64,000 nt of DNA from Streptomyces lavendofoliae (GTDB taxonomy: Bacteria > Actinomycetota > Actinomycetes > Streptomycetales > Streptomycetaceae). The notes under the pieces are model-generated. The model ran no database searches. It saw only the letters and a list, made by a program, of their open reading frames with translations, and was not told the DNA's origin. This document shows, one piece after another, positions 39,771 to 47,663 of this stretch. The position numbers and the translations under genes are program-made. Every line of letters begins with the position of its first letter. The stretch's first letter is position 1. Location: contig NZ_BMTP01000020.1 of assembly GCF_014649735.1 (NCBI RefSeq), forward strand, positions 32,180-96,179, in the 5' to 3' direction.

Positions 39771-40022
39771 ATGCCCCCCGGCACACCCGCGCTCGCCACC
39801 GCCACCGACATGGCCTACTGGACCGGCCGCCCCGTCGGCACCATCTACCGGTGGGCATCCGAAGGCCGCATCACCGTCTACGGCGAAGGCAAGAACGCCC
39901 GCTACGACCTCATGGAAGTCCCGGCCGCCGAACGCGACCCCGACACCCGCGAGCTCATCACCCCCACCCCCGCGCCCTCCATCAAAGGCCGCCATCGCGT
40001 CACCGAAGCCGACGTGGCCTAA
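39771..40022 (+). CDS. MerR/excisionase-like HTH protein
   Basis: 83 aa, ATG 39771 after AGGGGGTG. MAYWTGRPVGTIYRWASEGR and RITVYGEGKNARYDLMEV match the winged HTH of excisionase-like proteins. It sits at the border between plasmid-type and phage-type genes, where an excisionase or regulator would be expected, but no integrase is seen here. Confidence 0.6.
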   Translation: MPPGTPALATATDMAYWTGRPVGTIYRWASEGRITVYGEGKNARYDLMEVPAAERDPDTRELITPTPAPSIKGRHRVTEADVA

Positions 40023-40034
40023 TCCCTCAAGACC

Positions 40035-40122
40035 CCTGTGCTGGTGGGCACAGGCGGGGCCTCGAAGCGCCTTCCCGCGCTCGGCCCCAACCGTCCGCCC
40101 GGTAAGGGCGTACCGGGCGGAC
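40035..40122 (+). terminator. Two strong hairpins
   Basis: CCTGTGC/GCACAGG (40035-40054), then GTCCGCCCGGTA/TACCGGGCGGAC (40093-40122, 12-bp perfect). They separate the HTH gene from the next. Confidence 0.55.
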
Positions 40123-40156
40123 ACAAACTTCCACAGCGAAGAGGGGAGGCCGGCCC

Positions 40157-40390
40157 ATGGCGCTCGTTGAGATGACCGTCGCCGACGAACTCCTCGACCG
40201 GCTCCCCGACGCGCTCCCGCTCCTCAAAGCCCGGGAACGCGACCGGCAGCCCGCCACCGACCACGGCTACACCATCGTCACCCTCGAAGTCGACAACGCC
40301 CCCGCCGGCGCCCGCCGCGTCAAACCGACGTTCCAGCGCACCGCCGACGGCGACATTCAGCTCCTCACCGTCACCTGGTACACCGACTAA
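40157..40390 (+). CDS. Hypothetical protein, 77 aa
   Basis: ATG 40157 after GAGGGGAGG. MALVEMTVADELLDRLPDAL with a C-terminal beta part (IQLLTVTWYTD). Possibly first gene of the phage module. Function unknown. Confidence 0.45.
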   Translation: MALVEMTVADELLDRLPDALPLLKARERDRQPATDHGYTIVTLEVDNAPAGARRVKPTFQRTADGDIQLLTVTWYTD

Positions 40391-40539
40391 CCCCCATGTC
40401 ACCGGTGCCGGACCAGCGGTACCGGCGTCCCGCCGCCCATCCGCACCCCACGCCAGGCGGCGAGACACCCGCTCCGGCCGGACCTGCCAGCGAGGCCGGA
40501 GCGGCCCCCACACCCAGCTATCGAGGAGGGCCCGCCGTG

Positions 40540-40917
40540 GCATCTCTCAGCGACACCGCCGAGGACCGGGCCCTGAACTGGCTCACCGGCAACTCCACCA
40601 CCGCCCCCACCCTCCCCCTCAAGGTCGCGCTCGTCACCGCCAACGGCAGCGACTCCGCCGCGGGCACCGAGGTCACCGGCGGTTCCTACACCCGGCAGAA
40701 CGTCACCTTCGTCGCCTCCTCCGGCGGTGCCACCAGCAACGCGACCGACGTCCTGTTCACCGGCATGCCCGCCGCCACGGTCGTCGGCGTCGAGATCTGG
40801 GACTCCGCCGGCACCCCCGTCCGCTGGTGGCACGGCCCCCTCACCGCCAACCGCACCACCCAGGCCGGCGACGAACTCAAACTGGCCGCAGGCGAGCTGG
40901 ACCTGGCCCTCACGTGA
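40540..40917 (+). CDS. Phage tail-fibre-like protein
   Basis: 125 aa, GTG 40540 after GAGGAGG. The segment TLPLKVALVTANGSDSAAGT, EVTGGSYTRQNVTF is the pattern of a small actinophage tail-fibre-type protein (A..GTEVxGGSYxR). Beta-rich; likely at the virion tip or in host-facing fibres. Family match from motif memory only. Confidence 0.6.
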   Translation, partial: ASLSDTAEDRALNWLTGNSTTAPTLPLKVALVTANGSDSAAGTEVTGGSYTRQNVTFVASSGGATSNATDVLFTGMPAATVVGVEIWDSAGTPVRWWHGPLTANRTTQAGDELKLAAGELDLALT

Positions 40918-40929
40918 GGTAGGTGACCG

Positions 40930-41934
40930 GTGCCCGGCTTCGACACCCTCCAGGACACCTTCGACGACGGCACCATCGACCCCGCCCGATGGCCGCAGTC
41001 CTACGGCGACCCCATCGAAGTCGACGGCCGCGCCAAGATCCCCTGCACCGTCGGCTACGCCGGACTCCGCTCCGCCAGCGCCTACACCCTCACCGGCTCC
41101 GGCGCCTTCATGCGGATCTACCCCCCAGCTGCGAACGGCGCAGCGTCCGCCGCAGCGAGCATCTTCGTCCAGACCGCCTCCGGCGGCACCGACGCCGGGT
41201 TCCTCATCGACACCGCAGGAAACGCCGTCGGTCTCTACCTCCGCGAGGGCTACGCAGACCCCGGCGCCGTGTTCCTCACCTACGACCCGGTCGCGCACGC
41301 CTGGATCCGCATCTGGGAAACCGCCGGCACCCTCCACTGGGACACCAGCCCCGACGGCACGACGTGGACCACCCACCGCACCGCCGCCACCCCGGCCTGG
41401 GCCAGCGCCACCGACCTGTCGATCGTCATCGAAGGCCACCGCGACGCCGGCACCCCCAACTACGTCGAAGCCGACAACTTCAACATCGCGCCCTACGCCA
41501 CGCTTGAAGCGTCCGCCTCGCTCACCTCCACCAGCGCCCTGACCGCCGCCGCGACCCGCACCGCGCGCACCAGCGCCGCGCTCACCGCCACCTCCGGCAC
41601 GACAGCCGCCGCCACCCGCACCGCGCGCACCGCCGCCGCCCTCCAGGCACCCAGTGCCCTGACCGCTGCCGCCGCACGCACCACCCTGGTCACCGCCGCG
41701 CTCACCGCCGACACGGCCCTCACCGCCGCCGCTACCCGCACCACCCGGGCCTGCGGCACGCTCACCGCTCACACCAGCCTCACCGCGGCCCTCGCCCGCC
41801 GCACCCACGCCGCCGCGACCCTCACCGCCACGAGCAGCCTCACCGCGCCCGCCACGACCACCGAACCCGCCGACGCCGACATCACCATCAGCGCCCCGCG
41901 CAGCCGCTGGAAGGTGAGCACCCCATGGACGTAG
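40930..41934 (+). CDS. Tail protein with lectin-like domain and 20-aa repeats
   Basis: 334 aa, GTG 40930 after AGGTAGG. Residues 1-190 look like a beta-sandwich, LamG/concanavalin-like (TLQDTFDDGTIDPARW ... VEADNFNIAPYA). Residues about 195-310 hold five to six 20-residue repeats of the type AALTATSGTTAAATRTART, a fibrous element. Acidic C-terminus. Likely a receptor-binding or decoration protein. Confidence 0.55.
   Translation: MPGFDTLQDTFDDGTIDPARWPQSYGDPIEVDGRAKIPCTVGYAGLRSASAYTLTGSGAFMRIYPPAANGAASAAASIFVQTASGGTDAGFLIDTAGNAVGLYLREGYADPGAVFLTYDPVAHAWIRIWETAGTLHWDTSPDGTTWTTHRTAATPAWASATDLSIVIEGHRDAGTPNYVEADNFNIAPYATLEASASLTSTSALTAAATRTARTSAALTATSGTTAAATRTARTAAALQAPSALTAAAARTTLVTAALTADTALTAAATRTTRACGTLTAHTSLTAALARRTHAAATLTATSSLTAPATTTEPADADITISAPRSRWKVSTPWT
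41512..41860. repeat. 60-bp imperfect coding repeats
   Basis: About 5.5 units of 60 bp encoding 20-aa Ala/Thr-rich repeats within the 40930 gene. Copy number may vary by recombination. Confidence 0.55.
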
Positions 41935-42212
41935 CCGCCACCAGCAGCGAGTACCTCCACATCACCGTCACCGCCACCCTCGCCGGCGACCCGCTCACCC
42001 TCACCACCCCACCCCAGATCGCGATCATCCCCGGCAGTACGAACCCCGCCGAGGACGACTGGCACACCGGCACCTGGGCCGACGGCCACGCCCGCATCCG
42101 CCTCGGCCCCGGCGGCATCACTCTCACCCCCGGCACCTACTGGACCTGGATCCGCTTCGCCGCCGGCTCCGAACAGCCCGTACACCGCGCCGGCCGCATC
42201 CGCATCTACTAA
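41925..42212 (+). CDS. Small phage structural-type protein
   Basis: 95 aa, ATG 41925 overlapping the fibre gene end. MDVAATSSEYLHITVTATLA ... TPGTYWTWIRF is beta-rich. Similar short proteins follow tail-fibre genes in actinophages; no exact family. Confidence 0.45.
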   Translation: MDVAATSSEYLHITVTATLAGDPLTLTTPPQIAIIPGSTNPAEDDWHTGTWADGHARIRLGPGGITLTPGTYWTWIRFAAGSEQPVHRAGRIRIY

Positions 42213-42229
42213 CCCGGAGGCCAACGCCC

Positions 42230-42493
42230 ATGGCCATCTGTCAGGTCATCATCCCCGTCCCCGATACGGCAGAGCCGATCGAGCTCGCAGCCCTGATGCC
42301 CGAGATCCACCACGCGCTCACCGCAGCCGGGGCGAACCCACCTGCCGACCTCAGCCTCACCGACCTGGCCATCAGCGTCCAGGCCCCGGTAACCGTCCCC
42401 TACCTCGACAAGCCCCCGGAGCCAGCCCCCTGGCGCACGCGCCCGACCATCCACATCGCGTACGAAACCGGCGCACCCGCGCCAGTGCACTGA
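42230..42493 (+). CDS. Hypothetical protein, 87 aa
   Basis: ATG 42230 after GGAGGCC. MAICQVIIPVPDTAEPIELA, then ALMPEIHHALTAAGA. Acidic, no TM. Unknown. Confidence 0.45.
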   Translation: MAICQVIIPVPDTAEPIELAALMPEIHHALTAAGANPPADLSLTDLAISVQAPVTVPYLDKPPEPAPWRTRPTIHIAYETGAPAPVH

Positions 42494-42511
42494 CCCTAGG
42501 AGGCCCGCGCC

Positions 42512-43222
42512 ATGGCCGACGACCTGCTCGTCATCATCCCCACCCGCGGCCGCCCCCAGGCCATCCCCGAGATCATCCAGGCATGGAACGACACCCGCGC
42601 CACCGCCGACCTCCTCTTCGCCGTCGACACCGACGACCCCCACCTCGCCGAATACAAGAAGCACGCCGCCGACCTCAAGACCGACCCGCGGATCCGCTTC
42701 ACCTTCGGCAAACGGCGGCGCCTCGTCGGCACCCTCAACCAGCAGGCCGTCAAGGCCGCCAAGACGTATCGGTTCCTCGCGTTCATGGGCGACGACCACC
42801 GCCCCCGCCCCGCCGCCCGCCCCTGGGACGAACGCTTCCGCGAATGCCTCTCCGGCGGACCCGGCATCGTCTACGGCAACGACCTCCTCCAGGGCGAGAC
42901 CATGCCCACCGCCGTCGCCATGACCAGCGACATCGTCCAGAGCCTCGGCTACATGGCGCCGCCCGCGTTCGTCCACCTGTGCGTCGACCTCTGCTGGAAG
43001 GACTGGGGGATCGGCATGGGCCGCATCACCTACCTCCACGACGTGGTCATCGAGCACCTCCACCCCGCCAACGGCAAAGCCCCCATGGACGACGGCTACG
43101 CCGAAGCGAACAGCACCGAGCAGGTCACCGCCGACTCCGCCACCTACTACGACTACCGCGACAACGGCGGCCTCGGCGCCGACCTGGACAAGCTGCGGAA
43201 GCTGACCGGAGCAACGCCGTGA
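42512..43222 (+). CDS. GT-A (family 2-like) glycosyltransferase
   Basis: 236 aa, ATG 42512 after AGGAGGC. LLVIIPTRGRPQAIPEIIQA is the GT-A nucleotide-sugar-binding start; FAVDTDD and FMGDDHRPR are candidate DxD/ED motifs. No TM helix, so soluble. It sits in a tail-gene cluster with an SDR epimerase, suggesting sugar transfer to phage protein, DNA or host surface. Donor unknown. Confidence 0.7.
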   Translation: MADDLLVIIPTRGRPQAIPEIIQAWNDTRATADLLFAVDTDDPHLAEYKKHAADLKTDPRIRFTFGKRRRLVGTLNQQAVKAAKTYRFLAFMGDDHRPRPAARPWDERFRECLSGGPGIVYGNDLLQGETMPTAVAMTSDIVQSLGYMAPPAFVHLCVDLCWKDWGIGMGRITYLHDVVIEHLHPANGKAPMDDGYAEANSTEQVTADSATYYDYRDNGGLGADLDKLRKLTGATP

Positions 43223-43404
43223 CGCGCCGTCGCCTGTGGTTCAGCTACCCCTACGAGAGCATGAACGCCGTCACCTACTGGCTGCGGTACGCACTCTCCG
43301 AACCGCGCGACTTCGCCTATGCCGCCCCGCGACGCCTCGCCTGCCGCTTCTTCGGCCACCACAGCGCAGCGTGCCGCGGCGTCCCCGGCCACCCCAGGGG
43401 GTGA
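43219..43404 (+). CDS. Small hypothetical protein, 61 aa
   Basis: GTG 43219 overlaps the glycosyltransferase stop. VTRRRLWFSYPYESMNAVTY, aromatic and basic, ending RFFGHHSAACRGVPGHPRG. Unknown; coupled to the sugar genes. Confidence 0.4.
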   Translation: MTRRRLWFSYPYESMNAVTYWLRYALSEPRDFAYAAPRRLACRFFGHHSAACRGVPGHPRG

Positions 43405-43406
43405 CG

Positions 43407-44288
43407 ATGCGAGTCCTCCTCACCGGCGCCGCCGGCTTCGTCGGCCGCCACCTCCACCGCGCCCTCCTCGACCGAGGCGACGACGTCACAGCGATCGACA
43501 TCAAGCCCTTCCCGGGCGTACAGCACACCGACGCTCTCGACTACTTCCGGAACGCCGACAGTCACCACGACCTCGCGATCCACTGCGCTGCCCTCGTCGG
43601 CGGCCGGGCCAGCATCGACGGCAGCCCCCTCGGCGTCGCCACCAACCTGGGTCTCGACTCCTGGTACATGCGCTGGCTCGTACGCAACCGCATCCCCCGC
43701 GCCGTGTACTTCTCCAGCTCCGCCGCCTACCCGGTCGCCCTGCAGCAGCCCGGGCCGATCCACCGCCTGGTCGAGACGGACATCGACTACGAGCAGCCAG
43801 GACGACCCGACGCAAGCTACGGCCTCGCGAAACTCACCGGCGAGCAGCTCTGCCAGTACGCGGCCGCCGACGGCACCCGCATGACGATCCTCCGCCCCAT
43901 GTCCGGCTACGGCGAAGACCAGGACCCGGCCTACCCCTTCCCCGCCTTCATCGAGCGGGCGCTCGACCATGAGGACCCGTTCGAGATCTGGGGCAGCGGC
44001 GACTCCACCCGCGACTGGATCCACATCGACGACCTCGTCGCAGCCACCCTCACCGCCGTCGACCAGGACTTCACCGGCCCCGTCAACCTCGGCACCGGCC
44101 GCGCCACGTCGTTCGACGAACTCGCCCACCTCGTCACCAAGGCCGCCGGCTACGAGCCCGAGCTCAAGCACCTCGCCACCGCCCCCCAAGGCGTCCACCA
44201 CCGCGTCTGCGACCCCACCCTCCTCCACACCTTCTACGAGCCCCGCATCACGCTCGAAGAGGGCATCGCCCGCGCACTCAGGCAATGA
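43407..44288 (+). CDS. NAD-dependent epimerase/dehydratase (SDR family)
   Basis: 293 aa, ATG 43407 after AGGGGGTG. Rossmann motif GAAGFVGRH near residues 7-15 and the catalytic Y-x3-K (YGLAKLTGE) near 148, with SSSAAYP before it, identify an extended SDR sugar epimerase or GDP-fucose-synthase type. NAD(P) and a nucleotide-sugar are expected. It pairs with the GT-A gene upstream. Confidence 0.8.
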   Translation: MRVLLTGAAGFVGRHLHRALLDRGDDVTAIDIKPFPGVQHTDALDYFRNADSHHDLAIHCAALVGGRASIDGSPLGVATNLGLDSWYMRWLVRNRIPRAVYFSSSAAYPVALQQPGPIHRLVETDIDYEQPGRPDASYGLAKLTGEQLCQYAAADGTRMTILRPMSGYGEDQDPAYPFPAFIERALDHEDPFEIWGSGDSTRDWIHIDDLVAATLTAVDQDFTGPVNLGTGRATSFDELAHLVTKAAGYEPELKHLATAPQGVHHRVCDPTLLHTFYEPRITLEEGIARALRQ

Positions 44289-44455
44289 GCAGCCTTGCGC
44301 ACGCCGTGCCGCTCAACGATCTGATTCGGCACGAAACCGAGACGACCGAGCCCACCTGTATCTGCGGCCCAGAAACGCAGCCCGTCGAGCAACTCGACGG
44401 CACGATCGACTGGCTCCTGATGCACCACAGCCTCGACGGCCGCGAAATCCCGTAG
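44285..44455 (+). CDS. Small zinc-knuckle protein, 56 aa
   Basis: ATG 44285 overlaps the epimerase stop (ATGA). MSSLAHAVPLNDLIRHETET, then CICGPETQPV and LMHHSLDGREIP. The CxC with later HH could bind metal. Short but coupled. Confidence 0.5.
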   Translation: MSSLAHAVPLNDLIRHETETTEPTCICGPETQPVEQLDGTIDWLLMHHSLDGREIP

Positions 44456-44482
44456 ACCCCACCTGACTGAGAGGCCCGCGCC

Positions 44483-44656
44483 ATGGCCAAGTACTACGCC
44501 GCCTTCCTCGACGGCGACTACGAAGAGATTGCCGCTGACCTCGTCGAACGGTCAGGCAGCGACTACATCGTCTACCGAGCCGGCGAGGTCGCTGGATACA
44601 TCCCCGTCGCCAACGTCCGCAGCCTCCTGCGTGAGGACACGAGGACGGCACGCTGA
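44483..44656 (+). CDS. Small hypothetical protein, 57 aa
   Basis: ATG 44483 after GAGAGGC. MAKYYAAFLDGDYEEIAADL, then YIVYRAGEVAGYIPVANVRS. Beta-rich. Stop overlaps the next ATG. Unknown. Confidence 0.5.
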   Translation: MAKYYAAFLDGDYEEIAADLVERSGSDYIVYRAGEVAGYIPVANVRSLLREDTRTAR

Positions 44657-45015
44657 TGGCCCGCATCCAGATCCTCGAACTGCCCGAAGGCCCCGACGAC
44701 GACCGGCCGCCCTTCGTCCTCGTCATCGACCAGTACCAGCCCCAGCGCTACATCATCGGACCCGACCAGCCTGAGCCGATCGACGAGTTCGAAGGCATCG
44801 CCCAGAAGATCGGCGCCCGCGCCGTCCTCGTCTTCGCAGACCAGATCGACATCCCCGCCAACGAGGTACCGGTCGACCCCGACGGCTACCCCCTGCGCAT
44901 CCGCGTCGAGCCCGACTTCAACGACTTCCGCACGCAGGTGGATCAGGAGATCCGCAGCACATTGGACAGAGCGGCGCACGCCATCAGCAGCATCAGGGAC
45001 GGCCGCCGTGACTGA
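44656..45015 (+). CDS. Hypothetical acidic protein, 119 aa
   Basis: MARIQILELPEGPDDDRPPF opens a beta-alpha pattern; FVLVIDQYQPQR and GARAVLVFADQI are strands. It overlaps both neighbours. Similar short proteins are common in streptomycete phages. No function known to me. Confidence 0.5.
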   Translation: MARIQILELPEGPDDDRPPFVLVIDQYQPQRYIIGPDQPEPIDEFEGIAQKIGARAVLVFADQIDIPANEVPVDPDGYPLRIRVEPDFNDFRTQVDQEIRSTLDRAAHAISSIRDGRRD

Positions 45016-45241
45016 ACAGCAGATCGGCAGCGCACTCGACGCCCTCGGCGTCACCGCAGACCTCGACGACGACGACATGGTCGCCGACGCCCTCGTCATC
45101 CTCAAGGTCGTCCAAGACGACGGCAGCATCGCCCTCTCCATCGGCACCACCGACAGCCGCGACTGGATCAGCCAAGCCGGCCTCCTCCACGCCGCCCTCG
45201 AAGTCACCCAGTCCGGCTACACCCGCGACCGCGACGACTAG
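45008..45241 (+). CDS. Hypothetical acidic protein, 77 aa
   Basis: GTG 45008 overlaps the previous gene by 8 nt. TEQQIGSALDALGVTADLDD with strands ADALVILKVV. Unknown. Confidence 0.45.
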   Translation: MTEQQIGSALDALGVTADLDDDDMVADALVILKVVQDDGSIALSIGTTDSRDWISQAGLLHAALEVTQSGYTRDRDD

Positions 45242-45251
45242 GAGGCCAGCC

Positions 45252-45782
45252 ATGAGCGGAGGCAGCTACAACTACCTGCACGAGCTCAACCACGGCCTCG
45301 AAGGCCAGCGCAGCGACATCGAAGCCATGCGCGACCGCCTCCTCACCCTGGCCCAGGCCCACCACCCCGGCGCCGAGAAGACAGCTGCCACACAGGCCGC
45401 CCACGCCACCCAGAGCATCCTCGACCTCCTCGACCAAGCCCGGGCCCAAGCCGACACCCTCCGAGGCGTCTGGCACGCCGTCGAATATCGCGACTCCGGC
45501 GACTACGGCGACGACCAAGTCACCCAAGCCCTCACCACCTACCGCGAGCAGCACGCCACCCCCAAGGCCGCCAAGCCGCAAGGCGTCGACATCGAGATCC
45601 TCGACCGGTCACCCGACGCAGCCGGTGTCATCCTCCCCGGCGCCGTACGCATCAACGGCCAGGAAGCCCTCGTCCCGTCAGACTCGACCATCCGGATCAA
45701 CGAGATCCGCGAGGACGATTTCCCCACCATCACCCTCACCCTGTTCCTCAGCAGCCTCACCATCCGCCACGACCCCACATGA
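45252..45782 (+). CDS. Hypothetical coiled-coil protein, 176 aa
   Basis: ATG 45252 after AGGAGGC. MSGGSYNYLHELNHGLEGQR, a long helical part (AATQAAHATQSILDLLDQAR) and a beta-rich C-terminus with ILPGAVRINGQEALVP. MSGGSYNY-type starts recur in phage proteins. Unknown. Confidence 0.5.
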   Translation: MSGGSYNYLHELNHGLEGQRSDIEAMRDRLLTLAQAHHPGAEKTAATQAAHATQSILDLLDQARAQADTLRGVWHAVEYRDSGDYGDDQVTQALTTYREQHATPKAAKPQGVDIEILDRSPDAAGVILPGAVRINGQEALVPSDSTIRINEIREDDFPTITLTLFLSSLTIRHDPT

Positions 45783-46075
45783 GCGGCGGCTGGAAAGGCT
45801 CACAGCGCCGAGCCCGACTCCCAGCCAACTGGCGCTCCGAACTCCGCCCCGCCGCCCACGCCCGCAACCCCACCCACGTCTGCCACCTCTGCGGCCAACC
45901 CGGCGGCGACTACCTCGACCACAAAACCCCCGGCGACAACCACAACCTCGACAACCTCGACTGGGCACACGACGCCGTCCCCCCGCACTGCCACCGCTAC
46001 AAGTCCAGCCGCGAAGGCAACGCCGCCAAACCCACCCGCCACCGCCCCGAAGAACCCCACCCCGGACTCAGGTGA
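45779..46075 (+). CDS. HNH endonuclease, phage packaging type
   Basis: 98 aa, ATG 45779 overlapping the previous stop. C35-x2-C38, D47-H48, later N59 and H70-C71-H72 fit the HNH (beta-beta-alpha metal) fold. Many tailed phages encode an HNH protein near terminase that helps genome cleavage at packaging. It lies about 1.6 kb before the small terminase gene. Role by position. Confidence 0.75.
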   Translation: MSGGWKGSQRRARLPANWRSELRPAAHARNPTHVCHLCGQPGGDYLDHKTPGDNHNLDNLDWAHDAVPPHCHRYKSSREGNAAKPTRHRPEEPHPGLR

Positions 46076-46079
46076 ACCC

Positions 46080-46280
46080 GTGCCGGCCTACCTCATCCGC
46101 CACCCCGCCCAGCACAGCCGCGAGGACATCCTCATCGAGGACCCTCACCTCACCCTCCACTTCGACGCCGGATGGGCGATCCTCACCGACGCCGACGGGA
46201 TCTGCCTCGCCATACCCAGCGGGCAAGGAGCACACATCCAGCGGGTAGACGAAGACCAGGACCACGAGCCCGCGCCATGA
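46080..46280 (+). CDS. Small hypothetical protein, 66 aa
   Basis: GTG 46080 five nt after the HNH stop. VPAYLIRHPAQHSREDILIE with strands HLTLHFDAGWAILTD. Unknown. Confidence 0.45.
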   Translation: MPAYLIRHPAQHSREDILIEDPHLTLHFDAGWAILTDADGICLAIPSGQGAHIQRVDEDQDHEPAP

Positions 46281-46295
46281 GAGGAGCGATCCACC

Positions 46296-46529
46296 ATGGC
46301 CAAGGCACGCGGCAGCCGAGGCAACGCCACCACCCTCAAGCGGTACTGGGGACAAGGCGCCGGCGCAGCCCGCATCCGGTGGGGCACGCCGGGCGACTTC
46401 ACACGCTGCTCACGACAGCTCTCCAAGTACCTGGGACCCAGGGCCAAGGGGTACTGCGCCCGCCTCCACAGGGAGCGCACGGGGGTCTTTCCCGGGGACC
46501 GGAGGAACGTCGGCAGGCGCAGGCGGTAG
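46296..46529 (+). CDS. Conserved phage protein near terminase, 77 aa
   Basis: ATG 46296 after GAGAGGAG. MAKARGSRGNATTLKRYWGQ, then GAARIRWGTPGDFTRCSRQL matches a basic family I recognise in actinophages next to terminase (LKRYWxxGxGAAKIRWGTxGDFTRC). Function unknown; a DNA-binding or packaging accessory is possible. Confidence 0.6.
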   Translation: MAKARGSRGNATTLKRYWGQGAGAARIRWGTPGDFTRCSRQLSKYLGPRAKGYCARLHRERTGVFPGDRRNVGRRRR

Positions 46530-46933
46530 AGGCTGCACCGAGGTGCTGAGGCATCGCGTCAGGCCTACCTCACATCGGGTCACACAGCGTTCGCGCTAGT
46601 CCGACCAGCAAGGCACGTCAAGAGGTTCGGCTCGCCGAACATCCGAACGGGTGGCCGTCCAAGATCGCCAAAGCAAGATCGTTAGGGGCCTGAACGGCCA
46701 CCAAATCGAAGATCCTCTAGACCCGTTCAGGCTACCGGGGGGTTACCCCCCTCCCCATGATCTCCAGGCACCGGGCCGTATAGCACCTGAGATTCCGCCC
46801 GGGTTTTCAAGGCCGCTGACCTGCGACGATGCGGCACCTCGATCGGACGGCTACTGCAGGCTCTCGCCCGTCTGACGCATTTATGCAGGTGAGAAGCTTG
46901 TAGCCGTGACATGCTGGCCGGTAGGATGGGGGC
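46530..46933. other. Noncoding 400-bp region, candidate cos/regulatory
   Basis: No gene. Contains TTCGGC/GCCGAA (46626-46639), the competing stems described at 46645-46732, a G6TTAC6 hairpin (46737-46751) and a leaderless promoter. A terminase-proximal noncoding region is where cos or pac sites usually lie. Confidence 0.5.
46645..46751 (+). promoter_or_regulatory. Competing stems, attenuator-like leader
   Basis: GGTGGCCGT (46650-46658) pairs with ACGGCCACC (46694-46702); GCCTGAACGG (46688-46697) pairs with CCGTTCAGGC (46723-46732); GAACGGGT (46645-46652) pairs with ACCCGTTC (46721-46728). These exclude one another. A GGGGGG/CCCCCC hairpin follows. Confidence 0.5.
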
Positions 46934-46936
46934 ATG
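46898..46936 (+). promoter_or_regulatory. Leaderless promoter of the primase-like gene
   Basis: TTGTAG (46898-46903), 18 nt, TAGGAT (46922-46927), then 6 nt to ATG 46934. No ribosome site. Confidence 0.55.
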
Positions 46937-47575
46937 CCCGCCACCGAGACCGCCCGCCGCACCAGGTGCATGCGCTGCGCTGGCCCGTTGCCGCTGCTGG
47001 CCCGGTCGGACGCGAAGTACTGCGGTGACGCGTGCAGGCAGGCCGCATGCCGGGCCCGCCGCCGGGACAAGGCCAAGCGGGTAGCGGCTGAGCAGACCGC
47101 CCGGATCCCCTCTGAGCTGACCAGCCGGGCCCGCTGGGTACGGCACGTGGCGAAGCGCCCAATGCGTACGGACGGCAAGTGGGCCTCCGTCACCGACCCG
47201 TCGACCTGGTCCGACTTCACCACCGCGGCCACCACGCCGATCGGCGAGGGCCTCGGCTACGTCCTGACGGCCGGCGACCGGATCCTCGTCGTCGACCTCG
47301 ACCACGCCGTGGAAGACGGACGGGTCCTGCCCTGGGCGCAGCGCATCATCGACGCCCTGCCGCCGACGTACATGGAGCGCGGCCGCTCGGGTAGCGGCCT
47401 GCACCTGTGGTTCCGCGGCACCTTGCCAGCCGGGCGCCGGATCCGCCGCGGTGAACTGGCCGTCGAGGCATACGCGGACGGCCGCTACATCATCGTCGGC
47501 GACCGAGTACCGGGTACGCCCCTTGAGCTTGCCGAGCTGCCCGATGCAGCCGGTGTCATCGCCTCGCTGACCTGA
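46934..47575 (+). CDS. Primase-polymerase (AEP)-like protein with zinc finger
   Basis: 213 aa. Residues C12, C15, C30, C34 form a zinc finger. Residues 59-200 match the archaeo-eukaryotic primase-polymerase pattern: D121-L-D123 in LVVDLDHA, SGSGLHLWF with H157, and E178 in AVEAYADGRYIIVGD. These correspond to the AEP catalytic aspartates and histidine seen in phage and plasmid PrimPol proteins. No helicase domain follows, so it is a stand-alone catalytic unit. Start is leaderless. Confidence 0.7.
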   Translation: MPATETARRTRCMRCAGPLPLLARSDAKYCGDACRQAACRARRRDKAKRVAAEQTARIPSELTSRARWVRHVAKRPMRTDGKWASVTDPSTWSDFTTAATTPIGEGLGYVLTAGDRILVVDLDHAVEDGRVLPWAQRIIDALPPTYMERGRSGSGLHLWFRGTLPAGRRIRRGELAVEAYADGRYIIVGDRVPGTPLELAELPDAAGVIASLT

Positions 47576-47663
47576 CGCCCGGGTGGCGTCGCAGCAGGCC
47601 TTCGTCTGTCTGCGGCGCCCTGGAGGCGCTGCTTGTCGCGCCTGAAAGACCCGGGAGGTCGTC

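Noticed and set aside
39771..40022. Excisionase implying a nearby integrase
   Set aside because: No tyrosine or serine recombinase is visible anywhere in the window, so only an HTH call is kept.
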